Positions 1 through 10,740 of a stretch of DNA of 64,000 bases are shown one piece after another. Both the position numbers and the translations under genes were made by a program. The notes beneath the pieces were generated by a model. It was not told the origin of the DNA, ran no database searches, and saw only the letters and a list, made by a program, of their open reading frames with translations. Positions within the stretch are counted from its first letter, which is position 1. Each line of letters begins with the position of its first letter. The DNA lies in assembly GCA_025506515.1 (NCBI GenBank), contig CM046447.1, positions 88,539,498 to 88,603,497 on the forward strand, given 5' to 3'. The DNA comes from Flaveria trinervia (Eukaryota > Streptophyta > Magnoliopsida > Asterales > Asteraceae).

Positions 1-602
1 GGCATACGTTTAGCTGTTCATTGTTGACTTCGGCCCAGTAGCTAAGACTGATGGTTACTCCTAGTACCGTGGCATACGTTTAGCTGTTCATTTGTTGACT
101 TCGGCCCGGTAGCTACGACTAACCGGGGTGTAGCACATGGTATTGGTATGGATGATGTCCGATGCGCAAGTAAGGTAATGAAAGAACGAATGAACGAATG
201 AAGAAGATAATAATGATATTATCTATGTGTACGTATGATGTGTGATCATGTAAAAGTAAAGAACGGTTTTATATGAAAGTAAAGTATGTTTTATTTATAA
301 AACTAGAACTCACTCAGCAACGCTGACTTTGATGTGTTTCCAGTTGGCAGGTAATGATTGTTGAGGATGGCACGGGCGACTATTCAGCTCTTTTGGGATG
401 GCATTCTTTTTATTAATGTTTTTGCATTGTAATGCGAACAAACTATTTTTGTAATGAATGTTGTATTAGTTTGCAAAAGCATTTACATGGAAATGAAAGT
501 TTGTTTTAGTTTTCCGCTACGATTTATTAAATACAAATGTAATTATATGTTTTATGTGCGATGAGAACCCAGCTGTAAGCGTCCCGGGAACGGGGCCTTA
601 CA
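1..602 (+). mobile_element. 3' part of a long LTR, TGTAAGGCC family
   Basis: The block ends CGGGGCCTTACA at 602, with the terminal CA of an LTR. It closely matches the last 600 bases of the solo LTR ending at 15137, including the stretch around ACTCACTCAGCAACGCTGAC (from about 308). The left part lies outside the window, so a solo LTR and a full element cannot be told apart. The next bases, ATTCT (603-607), would be the right target duplication. It is inserted into the TNP1-like gene of the CACTA transposon. Assignment to Ty3/gypsy is inference from LTR length and termini. Confidence 0.8.
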
Positions 603-2180
603 ATTCTCTTCATCCCTATTTACATTAGAGAACATGTCTGGAGTTACACTTCTCACTATTCGACCAACGCCTCGTATGTGTGAACGTCGAGAACCTAAAG
701 CTTTTGTAAAACATAAAAACTCATCCACCGATGTCTCATCTCCACCCGAGCTTGACACTGATTTCTTATATTGCTCACTAATTTTTTCCTGCATAAACAA
801 TAAAATATAAACATATTAAATGTTTAAATGGATCAAAACTTGTAGCATAAACGGGTCAAAATGACCCTAACCCATTTTAATATATTCAAACCATCCAACT
901 AAAAGTTTAAATGGATCAAAACAACCTAAACCCACTTAATAAACTTAATACATCAATTTTTTAGTTTACGCAAGTCAAAATGATTCAAACCCACTTTAAT
1001 AAAGTTAATACATCAAACTTGTAGTATAGATCCAAAACCACTTTAATATACTTAATAAGTTAAAATTTTAGTTTGAACGGGTCGAAACGACCAAAACCCT
1101 CTATAATATACTTAAAACATCTAACTAGAAGTTTAAACGGGTCAATACGGTCGAAACTTACTTTAATAAACTTAATACATTAAACTTGTAGCATAAACGG
1201 GTCGAAATGACCCAAACCCATTTTAATATATTCAAACCATCCAACTAAAAGTTTAAATGGATCAAAACAACCCAAACCCACTTAATAAACTTAATACATC
1301 AATTTTTTAATTTACGCGAGTCAAAATAATCCAAACCCACTTTAATAAAGTTAATACATCAAACTTGTAGTATAAACGGGTCAAAACGATCCAAATCCAC
1401 TTTATAAACTTAATAAGTTAAACTTTTGGGTTGAACGGTCATAACATCCTACTAAAAGTTTATATATTTACCCAATCTTTAGCTGCATTGTCGTTATACC
1501 ACTTGCCTTCCTTGCAATGCATTTTTTTTCCAACCTTCAACAGGGTGCGTCGTTCTGGTTTCGTTAATCTGTAAACAGGTAATCATTTAGATTTCAAATA
1601 TCTATTAATAAATCATTAAACAAAGCTAGGCTTTGACCTCCTTGTATCATTTATTGGCAAGAGATTGACTCCCATGATAGCTTCCATAAGGTAGTTTTGC
1701 TCTATTCGTCTTATTTTTTCGGAGCGGTCGATGTATTCGGGATTTGTGAATAACTCCTCAATGAGCCGAACCCGTGCATCCGGATGCATCGATCTTGGTG
1801 GGTTTCTCTTTGCCTCTTCAACATCTTTCAAACCTTCATGTTTATCAAAATGATTTTTTAATTTTGACTTTCTGTCTTTATAACGGTTTGCATAGTCTGT
1901 TTGGATCCCTATCTTGATTCCTTCCCACTGATCGGAGTTTTGGAAACTTTTAAAATCAAAATAGTGCTACAAAAAAAATAAGTTATAAAATAACTACAAG
2001 TTATGATATTAAAAGATAACACTAAATCGTATACTTACAAAAATCGTGGTAAGTATGGATCTTTTGTACTCAATAGGAACATTCTTCCAACTAGAATAGT
2101 AGAAAGGAGCACGCCTATCAACCTCATTGGATATGAGCCTCACATACATCTGATAATTTTCTCCCACGGCCCTAAATTGC
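603..2180 (-). pseudogene. TNP1-like / plant transposase_24 protein, partial
   Basis: Minus-strand coding pieces match the second gene of plant CACTA elements (Ptta/En/Spm 'transposase_24' type), which is thought to bind subterminal repeats and assist TNP2. One exon at about 2180-1996 encodes a stretch with ENYQMYVRLI and a W-K-N-V-P block. The next (about 1975-1616) has the family-typical run K-S-K-L-K-N-H-F followed by A-K-R-N-P-P. A third (about 800-603) encodes GSRRSHIRGVGR near the C-terminal part. The tandem-repeat block at 836-1460 probably lies in an intron. The gene is cut at 602 by an LTR insertion. Exon borders are approximate because no splice sites were modelled. Confidence 0.65.
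836..1460. repeat. Minisatellite with about 346-bp higher-order period
   Basis: Short units of about 55-65 bp built around AAACGGGTCAAAATGACCC and CCCACTTTAATAAACTTAAT repeat across the block. The segment starting at 836 recurs almost unchanged at 1182, giving a higher-order period of 346 bp. The core GGGTCAAAATGACCC is nearly palindromic. The block lies between two exons of the TNP1-like gene, so it is probably intronic. Confidence 0.8.
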
Positions 2181-2557
2181 CCCTTTGTTGTTCTAGGCTA
2201 AGTGGTTTATTACCATTTTTTGGAGTTCTTCAAATAAATTAAGATTTCTTCCATATGAGCGGGTTATCTTGGGTTTAGCTATATTAACACATGAAACTAA
2301 AGAGTTAGAAACTTTAAAAGGTGTTTAATATTAAGACATATATTTAACTAGAACAAGTAATTAACTTACACGACTGGCAATGTGTAGGGATCCTATGAGG
2401 AGCATGAGGTGGGTCATTCCCTCCATCTCCACCATGTGAACTAGCAACATCTATCATGTCTACAAACAAAACAAATAGCAAACATAATCTTAACAATTAC
2501 TAAGTCAAAGAATGATATCTTATAAAGATTCAATAAGCATAAATAATAAACATACAA

Positions 2558-3789
2558 TTAATCAGAATCATCACTACAATAACTTATGTCTAAGAGATCA
2601 TCAGAATCATCCTTTATTGTTTCTTCGTCATCTGTAATGTATGTATCTTCATCATCATCTTCATCATCATTAATGAAAGTTTCATCATCAACAACCGAGG
2701 CAACAAGGTCACCACCATCACCTAAATTTGTTCTCATAGGCAAGAAGCCTAAGTCAACAACCAGGTTACAATGATATGATTGAGGATCTCGTAAGTCGTC
2801 AGTCTCATCATCAACAAATTGTGCACTTGATTCACCAACATCATGACGTGATTCAACAAGAAGGTTATAATTGGATGATTGAGTGTCGTGTAATACATCT
2901 ATCTCATTAACAACACCCATACTCGGATAATCCCAAAGTTTCCAATGGTAAACATCTTGCACAACCCTCCAATAGCTGGTGGTTTGAGAGGGATCTTGAA
3001 GATAGAAAACTTGTTTAGCTTGTGTGGCTAAAATGTAGTGTTGACTGTCATACCACTCACTTGCGGGATACATTTCCCGGCTGGTGTCGATAAAAAGGAT
3101 ATTGCTTTTCTTAATTAATCGTCCTTTGCTAGATGTTTTGAACCATTTACAACGAAATAGTACAACCGAGTAACCATCTATATAGTTTAACTCTATAATC
3201 TCCTCTAATCGACCATAATATGGAGTACCATCTTCTCCAATTGAAACAACACCACTGTTTTGAGTGGTGCGTTGGACATCACGACTATGTACCACAAATC
3301 TAACACCGTTGACTATGCACACAGTGTAAGAAGATACATTCAAAGGCCCATGTGCCAATGTCTTTAATTCAGTATTGCATTCTGAAGACAAATATGATGA
3401 TGATGATGCATTTGCTTTATATCTAAACCATGATGAAAATTCAATTTTCATATCATGTCTAGGAAATTCAAATTTAAATTCACTATATAAAAGTATAAAA
3501 GTTTAAATTAGTTTATCATAATAGCTAAAATAAAAATAAAAATTCCTAAAACTTACGATTTGTAGTCTATAATTTCATCGCAATTGTTGAGTACAAACCA
3601 TTCCAATGATTTTCTTGCCTCTTCAGAAAGTGCTATAATTATATTCTTTGAAATTGGTCGACATTGTGATGAAAATATGTTCAACTGCCTTTGAGGAATA
3701 TCATCATCTGCATTTCTATCTGGACGGTTGAATTTTGTTTGTATATCCTCAAGATACATTGAGCAAAATGTTAATGCCTCATCTGACAT
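2558..3789 (-). pseudogene. TNP2 transposase C-terminal part (DUF4218 end and DUF4216)
   Basis: The minus-strand segment 3789-3553 begins SDEALTFCSMYLEDI, a conserved block near the end of the DUF4218 region of CACTA TNP2 proteins. After a probable intron (3552-3452) a 297-codon exon (3451-2558) carries the DUF4216 region, including VVLFRCKWF at about residues 97-105 and YPASEWYDSQHYILATQAKQ at about 128-147, a block typical of the family. The last 90 residues are very acidic (Asp/Glu runs). This is the best preserved part of the transposase gene, but its upstream part is broken. Role by family: DDE-type transposase of CACTA elements. Confidence 0.8.
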
Positions 3790-3795
3790 ATAGCC

Positions 3796-5048
3796 TTATG
3801 CTATCGATCCTTCAGGTCTAGCTTTATTTCTGCCATAGGCTTTTAGTTTTTTCATGTATCTTTCAAAAGGATACATCCATCTCATATATACAGGTCCACC
3901 AAGAATAAATTCTTCTGGTAAATGAACAACTAGATGAACCATTATGTCAAAAAATGCCGAAGGATATATCAATTCCAATTTGCATAATATTTTGACCACT
4001 TCCTTACTTGCCTTTTCCATGTATTTCAAATCTAAAAAGCATGCACAAATTTTTCGAAAAAGCATGCAAAGATCAATGATTGATGTTGAAACATTCGCGG
4101 GAAGGCATGCTTGGACCCCTACCGGTAGCAATCATGAGACTTTAGGCCGACTATATTTGCAACATTAGAAAGCACCTTATTTTTAAAGTTTGATCCAAAA
4201 TCATTAGCTAGTCTCACTCCTCTAATGAAATTACAAAAACATTCTCTATCACTAGGTGTGAAACAGTAAGGAGCGTGTGGTTGATAAACCTTGTTGTTGT
4301 TCTTTGTTAGCCATAATTTTGTCGAATACCCATCTTTTCCAGGTCTTGTCTTGCTTTGGGTGTGTCTTTTTTTCATAAGCAAAGTACTTAACAAACTCTC
4401 ACATATATTTTTCTCCACATGCATAACATCAAGATTATGTTTTTAAAAAAGAGAAGACCAATAATCTAGCTCAAAAAAGATACTGCATTTGGTCCAATTC
4501 AACTCTGACTCAGCACGCTTTCTTTTCACACCTTCATGACTTGGATGTTTACCCGAAACACGAATAGGAAGACTTTGTAGTTGTTTTTCTATTTGTGCAT
4601 TAGTCAATGGTTTAGGAGGTGCTCTGGCCTCTTTTTTACCATTAAATAACAAATCATCCCTCCACTTATGATTTTTAGCCAAAAATCGCCTATGACCAAC
4701 ATAAGCTATCTTATTAGTTATAGGGCATGAAGGTGTGTCTGTGTTACAAGTAGGGCATGCTTTATAACCTTGACCACTCCATCCAGACAAGCTGCTACGA
4801 GCAGGATACTCATTTATAGTCCATAAAAGTGTCGCATGCATTTTAAACACAATTTCAGTTGATGCATCTCTCACTTGGATGCCCTCAGCCCATAACATCT
4901 TCAATTCTTCCACCAAAGGCCTTAAGAAAACATCTATATCCTTTCCAGGTGATTTAGGGCCGGGAATTAGCAAAGTTAACATAAAAGACGACTCTTTCAT
5001 ACATAACCATGGTGGTGTATTGTATGTTGTTAACACCACTGGCCACAT
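3796..5048 (-). pseudogene. TNP2 transposase central part, frameshifted
   Basis: Three minus-strand blocks continue TNP2. The first (5048-4443) starts with MWPVVLTTYNTPPWLCMKES, the usual continuation of the Tnp2 domain, and later has CPTCNTDTPSC and GHRRFL. The second (4424-4119) starts MHVEKNICESLLSTLL, a hallmark block. The third (4131-3796) contains the hydrophobic AFFDIMVHLVVHLPEE and the GPVYMRWMYPFERYMKKLK block of DUF4218. The blocks lie in different frames and are separated by stops, so no single product is possible. Family knowledge says this region holds catalytic acidic residues; I did not assign them here. Confidence 0.82.
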
Positions 5049-6050
5049 ACTATAAGTCTAACTCATGTTACCAAACAGATTAAAACCATCAGCAGCCAAA
5101 CCCAAGCGGACATTCCTAGGTTCTTTGGCAAAATCAGGATACCTTTTATTGAATTCCTGCCATGCCTTTCCGTCAACCGGATGACGCATCTTACCATTTG
5201 TTGAGCGACTAGTATTATGCCAGATCATATCTTTTGCTGTGAATCTAGAACAATACTTTCATCGAAGCCGGGAACTTAAAGGAAAGTAACGTAACACTTT
5301 TTGTGGTACTTTCTTTCCTTTAGTGTTTTTATCAACCCATATACTCTCCTTACAAACAAGGCAGTTTTGCATCAACGCATTCTCTTTCCAAAATAAAGCA
5401 CAGTCATTAATACAAGCATGAATTGATTCATATCCTAACCCAATCTTTCTTAACTTCTTTTTAGCTTCATAGTACGAGGCTGAAATATGATTTTCTTTAG
5501 GTAATGCAACTTTTAGAAAATCTAAAAGTTGGTTAAACGAACTATCCATCCACTTGTTAATGACTTTAATATGCATTAATTTTGCTAAGAAGTTTAGAGA
5601 AGACATCCAAGTACAACCAGGATATAACTCCGCACTGAGCTCTTTAAACAAAGCATCAAATTCTGAATCTAACATGTTTTGTTTATTGTTATCTCCATTT
5701 ATATTTTCTTCAATTGTATTTTGTTCTGCCATAACATCATCAAGCATATCAAACATCTCATTATTTGTTGCTGGAGTATGTGTCTCTGGATCCGAAAGGG
5801 CTTCTATCTCAGAAGCATTATGATATTTCTCACCATGATAGACCCATGCAGTATATGATTGTAGAAATCCACGATCATATATGTGGGCATAAATAGTAGG
5901 CAATTCCTGAAGCAACCGGTTCGAATTGGCACAACTTTTACACGGGCAATATGTTTTGCCTTCCCTATTCACATGATTTTTGGCAATCTCCATAAAGTTA
6001 TGAAGACCATTAAGAACTCTGGACATCTTCGATTTCGTAACGTAATCCAA
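5049..6050 (-). pseudogene. TNP2 transposase N-terminal part
   Basis: The minus-strand reading starts at 6050 with an ATG. Residues of about 3-45 form a transposase-associated domain with GKTYCPCKSCAN, a Cys-rich motif common in plant CACTA transposases. Farther on come LMHIKVINKWMDSSFNQLL and a YEAKKKLRKIGLGYESIHAC block, both typical of the Tnp2 domain. The frame breaks near 5259. The next frame encodes WHNTSRSTNGKMRHPVDG and RNVRLGLAADGFNLFG, a conserved Tnp2 signature, and then hits an in-frame TAG (plus strand 5058-5060). At least one frameshift and one stop therefore separate it from the central part. Confidence 0.83.
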
Positions 6051-7080
6051 CTTTTATCAGTTGTCATAACTGTTGCATTAATAAGATTTAGACCAATAAT
6101 CCAATTTGGAAAGCTCTAAAACATATTTTATTTGTAAATTATACACAAGCATGCACATTTAGACTACCAAATCAATTAATCAATGGATGGTAAAGTGTTA
6201 TGCACCATAATAACCAAATAAAAGCTAAAATTTTCATACACTACATCAATTAATTATTAGCTTCTATGGTACATTAACCACCATAATAATCAAATAAGAG
6301 ATACAATTTTCATATACTACATCAATCAATCAATGCTTGATAAAGTGTTATGCATACATTACAAACCTACAAATGTGATTCTTATTAGTAAAATGTACCT
6401 TGTTATGTCTACCTCACAAATCAAGTATTGATGAAGTAAAGAGCTCGAATCAGTTGCTATATGAACAAAATTCAACACTTGATTGTCATTACAAACCTAC
6501 AAATATGATTCTTATTAGTAAAGTATATGTTGTTACATTAATAAACTTAAAACAATAAATCAAGATAAAACAAACACCTTAATAATAAGTATATTTAGCT
6601 AGATCATGAAAAATAAAAAAATAAAAAACCACAGATAATATTTTTGGAAGATACCTTTGGCGGTGAAGGGGCTGCCGTAAGAGGAGCCGATTCAACAGGT
6701 GGTCGGCGGTGAACGGAGCAGCAGTGTGAAGGGGTGGCCAACAGTGAAGGAGGTGCCGGTAGTGAAGAAGCTGCAACGGTGATAGGGTCGCCTAGTGAGG
6801 GGGCGCCGGTGGTGAGGGGGCGCTGACGATGAGAAGGATGACAATTGAAGAGGTCGCCGATGGTGAGGGGCGCCGACAGTGATGGGGGCGTCACCGGTGA
6901 TGGGGGTCGACGGTGAGAGGGGCGATTAAAGAGGGAGGGCGGCGGTGGTGTCGATTGAAGAGGTGGCCGGTGATGGGGCGCCGGCGGTGATGCGGCGGTG
7001 GTTTGGGGGTCGATTGAAGTGCCGATTGAAGGGTTTGGGGGTCGATGGTTTGGGGCAGATGGTGTGGAGAATTTGGTAAA
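6051..7080. other. Upstream part of CACTA: AT-rich leader and GC-rich repeat block
   Basis: 6051-6600 is AT-rich with short direct repeats (a phrase around CATACTACATCAATTAATTA recurs, as does CAAATATGATTCTTATTAGT). 6650-7050 is sharply GC-rich, made of repeated GGTGA / GGGGCGCCG phrases. On the minus strand this block reads as low-complexity Pro/Ser/His coding sequence, which I take as a composition artefact, not a gene. It lies between the terminal repeats and the TNP2 start and so probably belongs to the element's promoter or leader. Confidence 0.5.
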
Positions 7081-7558
7081 GGAACTAGTAGTATTAAAAG
7101 TCATTCTTAATCTATAGAGACTAAAAATTGTCTCTATTTGGTTTTTATTAAAAAAAATTTATTTTATAGTTTTTGTTTATTTGAACATATGCTTTATAAA
7201 AAGAGAAAAGAAATTAATTTTCACCTATAGAGACTAAATATAGTCCCTATTCGTTTTTATTAAAATTGTTCTATTTTTTTTATTTATTTGAACATTTGTT
7301 ATATATAAAAAGAGAAAAGAAATTAATTTTAACCTATCGAGACTAAACATCGTCGCTTTAATTTTTTCACTACCGCCAACAATTCCCTCCACTTTGCCAA
7401 AACTTGTAGCGACTAAACTTAGTCTCAAAAAGATCCTAAAAAACAAAAGATATGGAAAAATTGTTGCGACTACATTTAGTTGCTATAGTTGTATCTGTGG
7501 AAACGAAATAATATCGTCCCTAAAAATCTAGTCGCAATAAATCAATTTTCTTTTAGTG
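7081..7558 (-). repeat. CACTA subterminal repeats and terminal inverted repeat
   Basis: Motifs of the form GAGACTAAA or GCGACTAAA and their complements recur about every 40-120 bp, for example near 7108, 7223, 7340, 7408, 7466 and 7528. The array ends in the CACTA-type terminus at 7546-7558. In this superfamily such arrays are the binding sites of the TNP1-type protein. Confidence 0.75.
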
Positions 7559-8517
7559 ACTTTTACGTAATTTATATTATATCTTATTTTAAAATATCGT
7601 TTTATAATTAAGTAAAATTTTATTATAATTAATATTTTATTTATTTAACCTATGTAATACAAGAATTTATTAAAACTAGTATGTGTAATAAATAATGTAG
7701 TTAGCATCCTTTTATTGTTCTTTTTCTTTTGTCTCCTTTATCTATTAACAAACTCGATCCATATGCGTACCATATACTTAAAAGTAAGGTTAGTGTTTTG
7801 CAGCGGTCTTTACTCCCCCTTAGCTTTACATATTTATAATTTCATCCAACAACTTCTTTAATAAATTTGTAAAATATTAGTTTTAACCTCTCGAGTTTTT
7901 ATAGTTTTGGGTTACCCCTATATAATTTTTACTTAAAAAACTAAATTCTTACATTCGTAAGTTTATATACGTGTTGGTACAGATTCAATTCCGTATGCAT
8001 ATGTAAATTTTGTGCATAATAAGCAGGTCATATAAAACGTTTTCTTGCTAAATTAAATACGCTTTAAGATGGTCTACGTCTCGACGTTCGTCTATGTTTT
8101 GATGCAAATTTAGTTTAAAGATGAATCGGGTCATATATAATATGCTTTGAATCTGTCTATGTTTGGTCTTAAGTTTTGCTTGGAAACGTGTTGAGTAATA
8201 TAATACGTTTTCATTCAATGATATAAAATTGAGTTATTAATCTACTTTTATAGTTTGAAAACAAGTCATGTTAATTATAGTTTGAAAACAAGTCATGTTA
8301 ATTATAATCTATACTTTATCATGTTGTGTAATGCCTCCGTAATGCGAGGCGGTTAACAACCTATTTTAGCTTAATAATGAAGAAATTGAATATGAAAGAT
8401 TGGAGAAAAGTTAGTTAGAACTAATAAATGACTTTGTTGAAAAGTAAGAGATAGGTAAATTTTAACGATGGTTTAAATAAAAAGTACTAGAACAAACGTA
8501 GCAAGGCATTATAGCAT
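7559..8517. other. AT-rich sequence without a recognised gene
   Basis: I see no convincing coding sequence on either strand. A 27-bp unit around TAGTTTGAAAACAAGTCATG is tandemly duplicated at about 8248-8301 with no mismatch that I can see. Confidence 0.6.
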
Positions 8518-8563
8518 CTTATAACGACCTTACACCGCCCTTGTAGGCATAGGACGTTATAAG
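8518..8563. repeat. Hairpin: 13-bp inverted repeat
   Basis: CTTATAACGACCT (8518-8530) and AGGACGTTATAAG (8551-8563) pair over 12 of 13 positions around a 20-base loop. It could be the end of a MITE or a stand-alone fold-back; the flanks do not settle this. Confidence 0.55.
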
Positions 8564-9966
8564 TAGGGACGTTTCCACCATAACTTCTCAAACATCTCAT
8601 AATTAGTGATAATTGGAGGGCACTAAACGGTATTAACTATAACAAATGTTTATAGTAAAAATAAATTATTCTTAGATACACTGATGTGATGTAAGAGATA
8701 TTAACTATTAGAATTTCACAGATAAACACCCTTGATTTGAACCATTTATCACCATTTATACCAAATCCCCCCCCCCCCACCCCCACACCAAAATCCCCCA
8801 AGTTAAAATGAGTTTATCGTTATCAAGTAAATGTAAATACATATTCAAAATTGTATGGCAAGAAATCTTTCATAACACATGAATGGATCTCATAAAACAC
8901 ATATTAAGGGTAACTAGTGTTTTAAGCCGTCGTGTGTTGCTACGACATCGTACGTAACATGATAAAGTATAGACTATATTTGTCTCGACTCTTTTAGAAC
9001 TAAATATATGTCAAACGTATTGTAATTTAAATTTATAGCTTTGAATGAAAACGTATTATATATTACCCGAGTTTTTTACAAACAAAAGTTATGATGAAAT
9101 GTAAAAGCATGAGTAGTTGCGTTGTATACAATATAAAACAATATAGATTACAATCGCTCTGACTTGTTTCCGAACTAATTTATGTCAAAACATGGACTAA
9201 TTTGGATTTATACTATCGAATGAAAACGGATTATATTTGACTTGACACATTTCCAAATAAAAATTATGTCGAAACATAGATCAACCCAAAGTATACATAC
9301 TAATAAATATGGAAACGGTATATATTTGACCTGACTCATTTCTGACCAAAATTTACATCAAAACTAAAAAAATGTCGAAACGTAGAGCATCTCTGAGCAT
9401 ATATGAAAAACTTTGAAAAACTTTTATATTTGAATCGTACAAGAGACACATGGGTTTGGGGGACACAAAATATGTTTGGCGAGTGAGACAAAAGGGATCG
9501 AACCCACCAAACAACACGCTTTTGTTTTATTTCATCCACTATAATATACACTATAAGCAAAGTCATGTGGCGTATGTCATCGACTTTGCTTTTTAGGTTA
9601 TAGTAATGTTTGTTTTTGCTGATGTGATGTAGTTATTTTTAATTTTGTTTTTTATTTATAAAATTTATTTTTCTAGTTAATTAAATATTATATACATATA
9701 CTAGTATAGCAAGATCGTTGGGTTTCCATTGACTTGCTTACATGCTAGTTTTTTGGCACGTTGCTTGTGCGCCTCCCTTTATAAGCTTATTCGGGTTTTA
9801 ATCTTGCCCCAACTCTAATAACATTAATTTTCAACATGTGCAACTGATAAAGATATTCTTTGGCATGTTGGTTTAGCATTTCTTTGTTGTCACACACCAC
9901 CATGGTTTGAATCTTGGGCTTGAATTTGGCTGTATTTTGTTGGTTTTGTTTTTTTATAAGTTCTGC
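8564..9966. repeat. Intergenic DNA with degenerate dispersed repeat units
   Basis: A C-homopolymer-rich tract lies at about 8768-8785. From about 8930 to 9410, imperfect units share the phrases GAATGAAAACG-ATTATAT, TTTGACTTGAC and ATGTCGAAACATAGA (near 9043, 9217 and 9307). A related phrase set occurs at about 8030-8220. It looks like an old, decayed tandem or internal repeat of an unidentified element. No gene is seen. Confidence 0.5.
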
Positions 9967-10006
9967 TTTTATGTTTCCCCTAGATCTTTTATGTTTCCCC
10001 TAGATC
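9967..10006. repeat. Perfect 20-bp tandem duplication
   Basis: TTTTATGTTTCCCCTAGATC occurs twice in a row (9967-9986 and 9987-10006). Confidence 0.9.
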
Positions 10007-10120
10007 TTAGAGGGAGACAAATCAATCCCAACGTGTGAGTAAAAAGAACTTGTTTTTGTTACTCGCATATATGAATAAGTGCTTATAAAGAATTGTATTG
10101 AATGACAACCTTATCTTTTA

Positions 10121-10740
10121 GACGGCGTTTGTATCAAGGAATGGGGGCGAAATAATATAAATGATTGAGAATGACTGAAAAATAATATATTTGGTTGTCA
10201 AATGAAATAAAATATATCATTACACAGTTAATCTCATTTATTTAATTACACTAAATCCATTTGATGCACCTTTTTTTCATTCAATACCATTTATCATTAG
10301 TCACCCACCACCATCCACTCGTAGACCACTACCCACTCACTGGCCACAACTACCAACCACCATGCTCACCACCGACCACCAAGATTGAGAGCCACCAGCA
10401 ATCATCACCGTCACAAATCACCACCGGCCACCACCAGCAACCATCACCGTCACAAATCACCACCGGCCACCACCACAACCACCACTACCAACCGTCACCA
10501 CTATCGGGAACCACCACTGCCACCAGTCATTACCACCGTAACCACTTTTACATTTCATTTCTTTTTCTTTTACTACTTTACAAACAATATAAAGTAATTA
10601 TTTATTTTATTTTTAAAAGGTAATCAAGCAAAACCATAAAATCTAATAATTCATTTTATTTTTATATAAATTTTATTCTTTAATATATTTTATTGTTTCA
10701 TTCATTTTATTAGTTCATAGTGTTCATACCAAACAAACTC
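10121..10740. mobile_element. Possible Tourist-like MITE with CCACCA-rich core
   Basis: The 620-bp block is flanked by TTA on both sides (10118-10120 and 10741-10743), the 3-bp duplication typical of PIF/Harbinger elements. The left end GACGGCGTTTGTATC and the complement of the right end GAGTTTGTTTGGTAT are only partly similar, so the call is weak. The core holds a 39-bp tandem repeat (period from 10392 to 10431) rich in CCACCA. An open plus-strand reading through it is low complexity and is not taken as a gene. Confidence 0.35.

Larger units (their letters stand above)
603..7558 (-). mobile_element. Degenerate CACTA (En/Spm) transposon, left end missing
   Basis: The right end reads TTTTCTTTTAGTG at 7546-7558, which on the minus strand is a CACTA-type terminus (CACTAAAAGAAAA). 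Inside it are subterminal GCGACTAAA-type repeats, then on the minus strand a TNP2-like transposase gene (about 6050 to 2558) and a TNP1-like gene (about 2180 to 603). Transcription runs right to left. The left terminus is not in the window because an LTR interrupts the second gene. Stops and frameshifts in TNP2 make the copy non-autonomous. The three bases outside the right end are ACT; the partner target duplication cannot be seen. Confidence 0.85.

Noticed and set aside
6579..7104. Pro/Ser/His-rich minus-strand frames of 65 and 166 codons
   Set aside because: Low-complexity GC-rich repeats inside the CACTA element; no domain, and both frames are equally repetitive.
10261..10623. His/Pro/Thr-rich plus-strand frames
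   Set aside because: CCACCA-type repeat; no recognisable domain and inside a probable MITE.
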